Shown here: piece by piece, positions 33,501 to 45,500 of the stretch
Position numbering within the stretch: the stretch's first letter is position 1
Layout: the number at the start of each line of letters is the position of its first letter
Assembly (NCBI GenBank): GCA_964030785.1
Contig: OZ034975.1
Location: forward strand, 47,830,069 to 47,894,068
DNA: 64,000 nt
Reading direction: 5' to 3'
Source: Siderastrea siderea
Taxonomy: Eukaryota > Cnidaria > Anthozoa > Scleractinia > Rhizangiidae
Translations under genes and position numbers: made by a program
The notes under the pieces: generated by a model
The model's input: the letters and a program-made list of their open reading frames with translations, nothing else
The model's database searches: none
What the model was told of the DNA's origin: nothing

Positions 33501-36500
33501 GACCATTCGAATGAAAGCCCCTGAGCAAGACTACTTCAGTTGCTGAGCTGCTGTTTATAATATTACACTGATGCTGTACAGTGGATCAGAAATCATACAA
33601 TATGACCATTCAGATGGAAGCTATTGGTAAGATTTTAACCATCCACTGACAAATGAAGTGTATTTTTCATGTCCAGATAAAATGTTTGGCTTATATTTTA
33701 AATGCATCCAATATCCATATCACAGAACTATTTAAGGTGGCTCGAAAGGGTTTTTAAATGTTATAAGCCTTTTGAAACGAGGAAAGATCACAAGGAAGTA
33801 TTTCTGAGCATGTAGGTAATCTATGAATATCTTGACAAATCTTTTGTCGGGCAATACTTTAAGGCTAGTTGTGGCGTCATAGCCATTACCATGACAACCC
33901 TAAAGGTCCACAAAACGAACCTCCAAATTTCAGTTTTCGTCAATTATCCGAAAAACTAAGTCGGTGATCTACCCTTTTTACTGCATTTTACAAAGCTCCC
34001 TAAATTCTTTAACTTCTCTGATGGTATGGCAAAAAGTTATTCAGTAGAACTTAAGTTCTATTGAAAAAGCCATTTTATGAATTAAAGAAAATTCCACCGA
34101 ATAACTTTCTTCCAAAAGCTTCTATTTGAATTGGCACACTTACGTGTTACATGCATGCAAAAAATCAGGATGGGTCACCGAGCAAAATTTCGAGATAAAA
34201 ACAAAAATTAAAATGTTTGGTGCAAGTTTTATTTCCGGTTTTTGCAATTTTACGTGCCATTTAACCTCCGGTATTCTGCATGCGCGGCTTATTAATAGAA
34301 ATTTGGATTCACTCAGCTGACGCGTGCTGCATTCTTGCTAGGCTACCTGCGCACGCGCAGCTAAAAACCCTTTCGAGCCTAGTTAAGCTTAATTAGAAAA
34401 TTAACCACCACCATATATTTCCTCAGTACAGCAATCTTTGCAAAACAAAACAAAAACAAACAAAAATAAAACTTTAAATACTTACAGAATTCCTTTGTCC
34501 GCGCTTCTTTCTTTGATATAGGACCCCACTCCCCCTTGTTAGTGGCGCGGATTTGAATTATGTACAGAGTATTTCGTTCGAGTTCTCTGATGGTGTACGA
34601 TGTCTCTTTTCCATCAACGTTCCGTCTGACGTCTAAATAATCTAGAACATACTTTGTGATGGGCATTCCTCCATCATCCGCAGGAGGCTTCCAATTAAGT
34701 TTGATGCTGTCACAGGTTGATGTGGCGCTGATATCACGAACTTCAGTCGGCTTTCCTGTTATCAAAGTAAAATGATGACAAAATTAACCCCCCTAGGTTT
34801 CATACATTATACTAAAGGGACATGTTCATTTAGACCTTTCGGCCCTGATCTAAATTAATTAGCCAGCTGAGGTCAATACCTACCCTCCAGGCATTCAAGA
34901 GAAACATTAGAAAATGATACTTAGAGAATATCATAAAAACATTAGTCACTGCTGTGATCTATGTAAAGTGTAAATGATATTTAATTTTTTGGCCATCATG
35001 TTAAAACAGTATAAACTTTAGTGTGATTTCCTATCAGTTTTTGTCAGTTTGTTTTTAGAATAAATACCTAGATGTTACATTATATTTAATGTTCCCCTTG
35101 CTGTGAAGTTTAAATAGTCCGACACTTAGGTAAGTCTTATTATTTATTCCTCGCAAAGCAAGGTTTACAAATTTGTCAGAAATTATCATGCAAGAATTTG
35201 CGAATTTGTCGCGCATAGATTGCTTAGGGCAGTCAAATCTCGGACTGCCTATATATCTTTTGATGGCCTCCACAGTTACCTGCAGCAATCCAAATCACAT
35301 GAACACAAACAACTGCACAATCTCATTTTTATTCATTGCTTAAATTTTATTCATGTGCTGGCGTATTTATTCATCATCTGTGAACAATTGTTTACAGAAC
35401 CAATTTCTGATGCAATTGAAGGACACTCAACAAGTGGCTGGAAATCCTTGCCAGAGGTCCAGATTTACCACCGAGTCTCACGACAAACGCCTGCTTGAAA
35501 TTCAGCATGAACAACGAGCTTTGCAAGGTTCTGCATGTCACATATTTCTAGTTTATTTATTTACTTATTTATTTATTGATTTATTTATTATTCAAACCCT
35601 GACAAAAGTAAGAGAATTTCATCAACCACAAGATAAAATAAGTTGTCTTCTACTACTTGTGTATTGGTAACATGGAGATAAAACAATGAACAACTTCTCT
35701 TTGTAAGATGGTGTCCCTTAGTCCTTTGTTGCCAATTGTAGACAAGCAAAACCACAATTCATTTTTTTGTGACAAGAACAATTAAAGGGCAATACCATAC
35801 AGAAGAGTGAGTTTAATTCTGAACCTATCAGTGTTAATTCCCTTTAAGTGACTTTTTTCCCCTTCCTAGCACTTAGTTTGTAAAATTGGGCAGTACTATT
35901 CACTAGGTGGTGGGGATAGAAAACCCAAGGTCTGCCAGCCTACGCCCACACTGCTTACCATTGTGTGGTTCCAGAGAATATCCATACCTCCCCCATGGAT
36001 GTTTTTACTTTGAACACCCCACCTCTCCAGAAATTCCAGTTTCCCTTCACACCTTTTTTTTTTAAATTTTGGCCTTTGAGAACCCCCAAACCCCGCAGAA
36101 TTGCCAGTGACCATCCACGAGGTGTTTATGGATATTTCCTGGAACCACACATTGTTAGGTTACTTCCACTTCTCACTTACTACTCATTTACAGTCAACAT
36201 GCTTCACGCATGAATGCTCAACTTCAAATATCCATCGATTAGTTCATTATTCGATTTCATTCTTTGAAAAATTTAGCGATTCTTTGAAACTTGGATTCTA
36301 TAAATTCGAAACACTGATTTAGTTATTCGAAATTTTCTTGTAACATCGCAATAATGATTCAAACTTTCCGAACACAAACTGAAAAGTTAGTTTTCTTAGC
36401 TCAATTTTCCGGTTTGTCATGCGTGATATTTTTATTGTTTTCAAGCCCGGCGCAAAAAATGGCGAGAACATAAAGCCGACAAAAATAACCTGTAAAGAGA

Positions 36501-39500
36501 AAATCGACAACGTAATCCTTAGAAAGAAAATCCAAAGGGGTCTCTAAAATTTTAACAAGGCAACTTATTCTTTGGCTGGAGGTTTCGTGGCTTAATCGGA
36601 AACCCACGGAATATAAACAACAACCTCCACAATTTTATACCTGTAACGGTTTTTGCCGCGGTGTGTTGCGGTGTGCATAGGTTTGCACATGATTGGAACA
36701 TGAAAGTTTAGGTTTCCTAACTCCAAATGGCAAGAAATTCGCTTGGGGGCTTTTATGATCCTGGTAAACTTTTGCCTTCTAATGCAAGGAACGAGTAAAC
36801 CTTTGCCTTCTAATGCAAGGAACGAAATCGTTAACCTTTTCAATGCTGGATTGGGGTTGTCAGATATTCCACGGAACACGAGAGTGCCAAAAGGAGCTGT
36901 TCATAAAATCGTCCAACACTATTCAGTCCACGCGACAACTCAACCATTTTCTTGTGGAGGTAAAGATCCTTGATAACGGATGACATCCCTGAAGTAATTA
37001 GCACTTCTTCCGAGTGCGCCATGTAGACAATTTCTGATGTTGTGTGTGAACTTTCGAAGAATCGATTTCGTTCATCAAAATAAAATTCGTTATCTTTCAT
37101 TCTATTTACAAGGATACGTTTATCCAATTAAAGGAAGGAATGCGCACGTGAAGAATGCAATCTTCATTCCATGATCGTTCACGCGTGAAGCGCGTTGACT
37201 GTAATCAATGTGTAGTGTTTATTTCTAGCTAGTTTTTGTTCATGTATCAGAAAACAAAATAACCTTGGGTGGCTAGCTACTTAAAAAAATATACCTCAGC
37301 ATCATGAATGAACAGTGGTGTACATCTACCTTCCCATTTCCTGGCTCAGTAAACATTTATCTATCACTGTTCACCTCCACTTGCGCCAATACTTAAATTT
37401 ATTTTCACTTACCAACTTCCTTGAGTTCGACAGTCTGGTTCTTAAATCCAAACTCGTTTTTGGCATGACAAATGTAGTTACCAAACTTTCGTTTGGCATC
37501 TGTTATGACACTGACATTGGCTGTGGTTGTGGCATTTGACATCAACTTTTTGTTAAATGTCATTATAACCCAGGGGTGTGGATAGCCACCAAACGTACAG
37601 CTCACAAAGGTTGGATCACCGTTTCCAATGTAGGAGTAAATTTGGTCTGGAGATGCAGGCTTGTTGACGTAAGGGGCAGCTAAAATGAATAAAAGATGTT
37701 ACTATGCAATTAGGATCACACCATACTGGGTTAACCTGCGATCAGGCTCTATTTTCGTTTCGCTCAGTGAAACATTCAGGCGCGACGGGCGAAACGAAAA
37801 ATAGAGCCTGATACAATTCTTCTATGGAACGTCTACCGCCCACTTTTTTGATTGATTGACATTCAACAAAACAGCCAATCAAAATTTATTCTGCTTGCAC
37901 GATCCTCGGTATGCAAATTTCCCATAACGGCAATTCGCAAAAAGTCAGGCAAATGTCGGCAAAATAATAAAATCATAGGCTAAGATATATCTTCTAGGCA
38001 CAAGCCTCAAATTTACACGATTGCTAACTTGAAGGTTCCGGTATTGTACATGGTTGCTCTGTCTGAGCTGAAACTGAATGAAAATTCAAAACACGACGAG
38101 GTTGTCATGTACCAAAATATGCTGCATGCTTGAATCCTTTGCCATTTCAGGTGGTATCCAGAAATATTCTCTTCGCATTTGTCACCAATTTTCTGCGTAA
38201 GAAACCTTGGGCAATTAAGAGAAATACCTTTAGTTTCATTCTTTAGAATAAAGATATAAATAAAACCGTTTATAAACAAAGGAGTATTTTGTAATTTAAT
38301 TTAGTTCCAGAAGTGATAAATATTTGAGATTAGCAGCGAATTTTATCTCTAAACAGCGGCGAATTTTAAAACGAAGAACATTTATTATAAAACTAGTCAG
38401 ATCCTTTGATGCCAATGTCAGAGATCAATAAAACGACATAAGTATTAAACAATGAATGAATAACCTGAAAATCGTTATTGCGACTTGATTGTGGCTCTCG
38501 CCAAACATCAGTTTACCGTTAAGTTTACCGAATTATCGGTTGACTTGTTGATCATTCTTGGCGAAAGATACTTGTTGGTCTGCTGTTCGTTTTGTTTCGT
38601 AAAATGCGGAAACAACCACTAATCTGTTCATGTTATCAATACTAGCTGAAAGCCGTCAAATGAAAATTCCAAGACACGATGCGATAAAATGGAATACGTA
38701 CTTCACTGTTGCTGTACATCTCTGCTCCAGGTGAGAGACAGCTTGCATCAAACCGAACGCCATTCTCAGGAGAGAAAGAAAAGGTGACAATTCTCCTAGA
38801 ACGACGAGAATTTATTAGAGCAACACATTTTACTTCGGCAGACTTGCTCCTTGGCGTTGGCGGTCGGATCGAAATTGTGAGCGAGTCTTGTAGACAATTT
38901 ACTTCCATTGACAGCTCTATTGTTCAAGGGCCAATCAGATTGCGAGATTCCCGCGGCCAAAATTTGGCTGCCGACACGAACTCTTGTGAGAGATTGTATC
39001 AGGCCCTATTTTAGCGAGCGACCAACGTAAGAGAATATGAGAGCGATGCTAAAATTCGGCCTGATCGCAGGTTATACTGGGTTGATTCTTGTACCAACAG
39101 AAAAATCTTTCTAATATACAATATTGATAATGATAATAATAATAATAATAATAATAATAATATTTAATAATAATTAAAATTTATAACACACCTTTTCCAT
39201 TCACAGATGAACCATGAACAGGTATGGCAAAAGGTGTAGCAACATTGCTACTATTGTTCAGTGTGCATGCCAGATAGGTGTTGTGCCAATCTAGTAAGTT
39301 CATGCATGTGGAGGGTACAATCACAGAAAATAATAACAGTTGACGGCCATTTTCACTGCTACGCGACTTTCTTTTCAAAGCACCTCTGAGCACTTTGCAA
39401 TATGCTTCCATCAATCTCACCTTACATGGGAAGTGTGATTTTACCACAACTGAAGTTAAGCTTGATGGTATAAAGATGGTGCAAACTTATTTGTGCTGGC

Positions 39501-42500
39501 AAGTCATATATTGACAGTAAGAGACTTTAGAGTCATTGATGCTGCAACAATACTTCACGTTGGGCAGACATTTGTAAGGATATTTCGACATATCTTCAGG
39601 AATATCCGCTTGGTGGATAACCCTGTGTGGCCTGGCAGGGTTAGACAGATGGATGGTAAGCTTGCATTCAATTTCGTGAATAAGCTAAGCCGAAGTATGA
39701 AGTAAAGATCTTCCCTTTTCCGACCTGAAAATAGCACACGACATGTTATTCATCAAAAGTATAATCTGGCAATACCCCAAAGTGTCTGTGGACAAAATCA
39801 GGAGTGGATAGAAAATACAATGGGAGAATGAATCAGTGTGCCTTCGATCAACCGATTCGTGAAGAAAATGGGCTTGACGAGGAGAAAGGTACGTATGCAT
39901 GACTTGTTGGATTTTTCTGGAAGCAGCACTGTTAATTCTAATCACCAATCACCTCAGGAATGGGAGGAAAAACATTTCATAAGCTCATGTGCTTTGTAAC
40001 ATTTGTTGTTCTTTACTTCGAGAACGTAAACATACAGTACTGGCCAAAGGGATGGCAGCATTACACCCGCGTTTCATGCGTGTAAAGACGCCATATTGCA
40101 CACAATTTCCACGCAAAATACACGCAAATTACACGCGCAAAACACGCATGTAAAAAAATACACACAAAGTGCGAGTAAAATTTACACGCAAAGTGCGAGT
40201 AAAATTTAGCTAAAATTTACACGCAAAGGTTGGAGACAACCTCATAAAGTACGTGTATAGATAAACAACACAAGTTCAGTGTACATTGTTTGCAGGAATG
40301 TCTGAGGCTATTCACGCTCTTGTCTAGTAAACGTAAATTTTATTTCTGTAACTTGAATTGAGCATCCTAAATAATAACTTCAGACGCCACAACAGTTTTT
40401 ATCAACATGAACAAGAAAGCAGAGAAAACATGACTATTTGGTGTCGAGGGTTGCGTTCCGAATGGAATGTAAACAACGAAGTGAAATTTTCAGAATTGAG
40501 ATGGAAAGCGAACAACGAAGCTAAAATTTTCAGAATTTGCCAGACTCAAACCTGCTGTCAAAAGGGAAACTATTGAATGGAACTTATACTAAAAATCAAA
40601 GGTCATAATGTTAGAGAGAGAGTTAGAGTAAAATAACAAGCGTTTTTCCAGGGATTATTTTAATAGTTCTCAGTGGACTAAATTTGCATACTGTCAGGAT
40701 GTTACTAAAATGTGGAATGGGGAATGGGGAATGGGGAATGAGAAATAGTGGTCAGCGGTAATACCTAAAAAATTAAGTTGGAGTCTGCGCAGTACGGCAA
40801 AGAAACGAGGATTGCACGTGGAGAGCGAAAGAAGGAAGGTAAGAATATTTATCTGTCAGTTTTTCCCGAGTTTTTGGGATTATTGAGTTTCTGTTTATTA
40901 AAATTAACCAAAAATATTGATTTGCAGGTAATGAGAGTAACGATGATATTTAGGATCACGAGGTTATCGTTATCGACAGGTTGGAATAAAAAGATTCGTA
41001 TCACTTTGAGTACAGTCGCTTCGAGTGTTACAGTGAAACCATGAATGCCTAAAATTATTTCTGGAATGTTTATTGTTCTGCGACAAGTCAGATTCGAGAC
41101 GTAACCGCAACAAACTGCAAGAGTAATTAGCTGAAAGGTTTCGATCACGAAATGAGTCGGTGGCTTTTGTATCCACAATAAATTCTCAGTTTCACCGCCG
41201 ATTAACAAACACTCTGAAATTGTTATTTTTTTTTCTATTTCAGAGTTTATGCATAAGCAAAGAATAACTATAAACGATATTTTACTGAAAAGAGATAAAT
41301 AATCGAACAGACACGGCTAGGAGCACGTCTGGGAGCAGAATCGAGAGCAGAATAACTGTATTCAGTTTTTAATTTTTTAAAAAACGGCCTCTCCGGTATT
41401 CTCAGTTATAATCATTTGTAGGTTTCAGCCTTTTCCCTGTTTGACCAAAACAGTTTACTGAATAAACTTTGCAAAAGTTTTTCTTTACCCTACTATGGTG
41501 AGGAGAACAGTGTATCAAGCTCATTCACGGCAAAACTCTTCCGTCCAAGATGTCACGCAGTTTCACCGCCGATTATTGCAGTAGAGCAATAATTACTGTA
41601 GTTTCTGTTAGACCCGAGTTTTCACGGCAAACACAAACACGCCTGCCGTCGCAGATACAAACATGCGTGCAACTTGCGTACCGTTGCAATAATTTCGAAA
41701 AATTACACTCGCTTTTGATGGCTATTTAGGTCTCAGTTCGGTAGTTGTGTTACTTTGGACCGACAGAATCGAAAACATCAAATGAGGGCCAAAAACAAGC
41801 ACGTTTTGAGGCAAAACCAAAGAGGTGATAAATGGGATGTTTATGCAAACACCGAAGGAAACGTATCTTTTTTAAAATATACTAAACGCACGAATCGCTT
41901 CTACTAGAACTGGACATTTGTTCACTTGTGCCGTCTATCCTTCGCTCATACAGAAGCTATCTGAAATAGAAAAGAATAACAACTGCAGTATTTCCAAAGG
42001 GTATAAAAAAATTGAGAATCGTGGAAGAAAAATCCAGCTCGTTGTTTCATGTCCATAACGTAAAATGTTCGGCTAACGGCTTGCGTGACATCTTAGAGGG
42101 AAGAGTTTTGCCGTGAATGAGCTTGATACACTGTTCTCCTCACCATAGTAGGGTAAAGAAAAACTTTTGCAAAGTTATTCAGTTAACTGTTTTGGTCAAA
42201 CAGGGAAAGGCTGAAACCTACAAATGATTATGACTGACACCACCGGAGAGGCCGTTTTTTAAAAAAATCAAAAACTGAATACAATTATTCTGCTCTCGAT
42301 TCTTCTCCCAGACGTGCTCCTAGCCGTGTCTGTTCGATTATTTCAGTAAAAATATCGTTTATAGTTATTCTTTGCTTATGCATAAACTCTGAAATAGAAA
42401 ACAAAATAACAATTTCAGAGTGTTTGTTAATCGGCTGTGAAACTGAGAATTTATCGTGGACACAAAAGCCACCGACTCGTTTTGTGATCGAAACCTTTCA

Positions 42501-45500
42501 GCTAATTACTCTTGCGGTTTGTTGCGGTTACGTCTCGAATCTGATTGGTCGCAGAACAATAAACATTCCAGAAATAATTTAGACGTTCATGGTTTAATGG
42601 GTTTCACTGCAACACTCGAAGCGACTGTACTCAAAGTGATACGAATCTTTTTATTCCAACCTGTCGATAACGATAACCTCGTGATCCTAAATATCATCGT
42701 TACTCTCATTACCTGCAAATCAGTATCTTTGGTTAATTTTAATAAACAGAAACTCAATAATCCCAAAAACTCGGGAAAAACTGACAGATAAATATTCTTA
42801 CCTTCCATCTTTCGCTCTCCACATGCAATCCTCGCTTCTTTGCCGTACTGCGCAGACTCCTACTTAATTTTTTAGGTATTACCGCTGACCACTATTTCTC
42901 ATTCCCCATTCCCCATTCCCCATTCCCCATTCCTCGTTTTAGTAACATCCCATACTGTTAGTCTCAAAATAAATTGCGCGAGCAATGTGGGTACAATCGA
43001 TCTTTTCTTTCGCGCACTTTATCCTTCATTTTGAATTGAAATAGTAAATGAAGCTCATATTGAAACACAAATTAAAAGACAACTGTAAAAGAATTTGTAA
43101 CTAGCGAATGTCGTCCAACGACATAGCGAACAGTCCGAAGTTCAAAAGCGCATGACATTTGCATAAAGCGTGGAATCTGACCTTTTCAATGAGCATCACA
43201 CGGTACGTAACGCAACAAATCTACGTGTATCTCGATGAACAAGGGACTAAAACCCCTTTTCTGGTATCTAGAGAACAGCATATTTTGCGCAAAATGATCA
43301 AAGAAATTTGTGTTCGACACATGACGATGAATTACGAGTTTGATAAGATTTCAAAAGCAGCGACCGACAACTTGCCGCGTTGATTTGCATAGCTTTGCAG
43401 CAGGTTTTCAAAGAAGTGACATCTCGCATTTCACAAAGCATATAAAGATGATTGAAGCAGTAAAAATTATTACTCTTGAAGGCACAATTGGTGATAAAGA
43501 TTTCCACGATGCGCCGAGAATTTTTCGGTTACTTTACTGTGAGCGAAGTTTCTCTTTTACGTATAAGCGGCGCCAATTTCACGCATGGCTGCAAAACAGT
43601 ACATGTCTGTAACAATTTTACCCTGATTGAGAAATGGTCAACCTTAGAATGTTTTCTGCTCTCCAAAGAAGTTCCCATCCTTTGTTGTTTTGTAAATGTG
43701 CAGACTGTCAGCAAAACAGATTGCAAATTTAAGTTTCTAATTTAAGACTGTGGTTTATTCAACCGGGAAAGAACTGATTTCGAAGTTTTCGCGTTCTTGC
43801 GTTCAACACCGCACGGATTCGAAATTCGTTTTGTCAACTTGTTCACATTTCGAACCGAAGACAGCGAATTTGTTCAGCATATGGCCTCAGTAAATTTAAA
43901 AACACCTCACAAAATAATCATGTTAAACCGAGTTAAACTGGTTTGTCTTCTTTTTTCTAGCAATAACTTGTTTCACTTTACTGTTGATCGTGACAGCTGT
44001 TCGCTTCCTCGAATAATTTTGCTTGCTGTCCTTGCTGCCCGACAATCCAGAGGGACTTCTTGCAGTCTACTGTGGCACCTGTACTTTCCTTTGTGAAGAA
44101 ATACACGCACTTTGCGTGTATGAATAACAAAAGGTTTCATCCCTTGCCAAAATACACGCAATTCACGTGTAATTGAGGTGCGTGTAATAGCTCGTGTAAA
44201 ATTTTACTCGCGTGTTTCTTGCGTGTAATTTGCGTGTATTTTGCGCGTAAATCCGCCATATTGCACGCATTGTTGAACGCAAGAACGCGAAAACTTCGAA
44301 ATCAGTTCTTTCCCGGTTGAATAAACCACAGTCTTAAATTAGAAACTTAAATTTGCAATCATGACGACTTCTATTTTACGCGCGTGTAAGTGCTGCGATC
44401 CCTTTGGCCAGTACTGTAATGCTGTGACATGATCAGAAGAAAAACTGTCTATTTCGAGAAGTGGGAGCAGGGAATCAAAGAGAATTTTTAAGCTTACTTT
44501 CATGTTTACTTCTTTGTTATATCTCAATACAATTACCACAGAACGTGACGAGGGAAACAGGGCAATGTATTGTTGTAGGATCGCTCAATTTCACTGAGAA
44601 CAGTTGCTATTTATTGACGACTTTGAAAACTTGCCTTCTGTAGGTTCATCTACATGTATAAATAGCAACTGTTCTCAGTAGGTAGAGATTTGGCAATCAT
44701 ACGATGACACATCACCTTGTTTCGCTTATCACATTCTTTGGCAATCACAATGAGCTATAACAAAGAAGTAAACATAAACGTAACTTAGCTTGAATATTTT
44801 CCTTGATTCCCCATTCCTGCTTTTAGGAATAACAATTTTCCTTGCTCTCACGTCACAGCATTTTGTTTATACATTCTCGAAACATAGAACAGTAAACGTT
44901 TAAGCACACAAGCTATTGCTTTGTTTTTTGAGTTTTTCAATCAATTCCTGAGGTGATAAGAGATTAGAATTGGCAGTGTTTCTTGCAAAAATAATCCAAC
45001 AAGTCATGCATATGTACCTTTCTTCTTGTCCAGCCCATTTTCTTCATGAATCAGTTGATTGATAGCATGCTGATTCGTTATCCCATTGCACACTCTATCC
45101 ACTCCTGATTTCGTCCCCATTAAATTTCAGGATATTTACTCCTGATGAATAACATGTCATGTGCTATTTTTAGGTCAGAAAAGCAGAGATCATTACGTCA
45201 CACTTCAATTTAGCTTATTCATGAAATTGATCCATCTTTCTAACCCTGCCCGGCCGCACAGGGTAATCCACCGAGTGGGTATTTCTGACTCACAAGCGCA
45301 AATTTACAGAATAATGTGGCACCTGCATCTTTATAATGGCAAGTTCAACTTTAATAGATAGATAAATGCCTTTATTTAGAAAAATACATATAAGAAAAAA
45401 TATACATGTATTACTCAGGGTAGTCCATTCAGGGAGCTTACAAAGCATCCCTGCTATTGCGGTAAAATCACACTTTCCATATTAGGTATGATTGGCGGAA

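Larger units (their letters stand above)
40035..44416. mobile_element. 4.4-kb TA-flanked element with Tc1/mariner-type ends and nested inverted repeats
   Basis: The ends are CAGTACTGGCCAAAGGGAT at 40035 and its mirror ATCCCTTTGGCCAGTACTG at 44416. TA stands directly outside both (40033-40034, 44417-44418), the target site of Tc1/mariner elements, whose ends often start CAGT. The TIRs continue for over 100 bp through ACACGCAAAATACACGC-like repeats. No transposase was found. Inside are a second inverted repeat (40688-41559 / 42082-42960) and a third (43719-43808 / 44271-44360). It lies in a gene B intron. Confidence 0.82.

Noticed and set aside
40849..42791. Related open frames in both arms of the foldback (40849-41208 minus, 42456-42791 plus)
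   Set aside because: The similarity follows from the inverted repeat itself, there are indels between arms, and no domain is recognisable.
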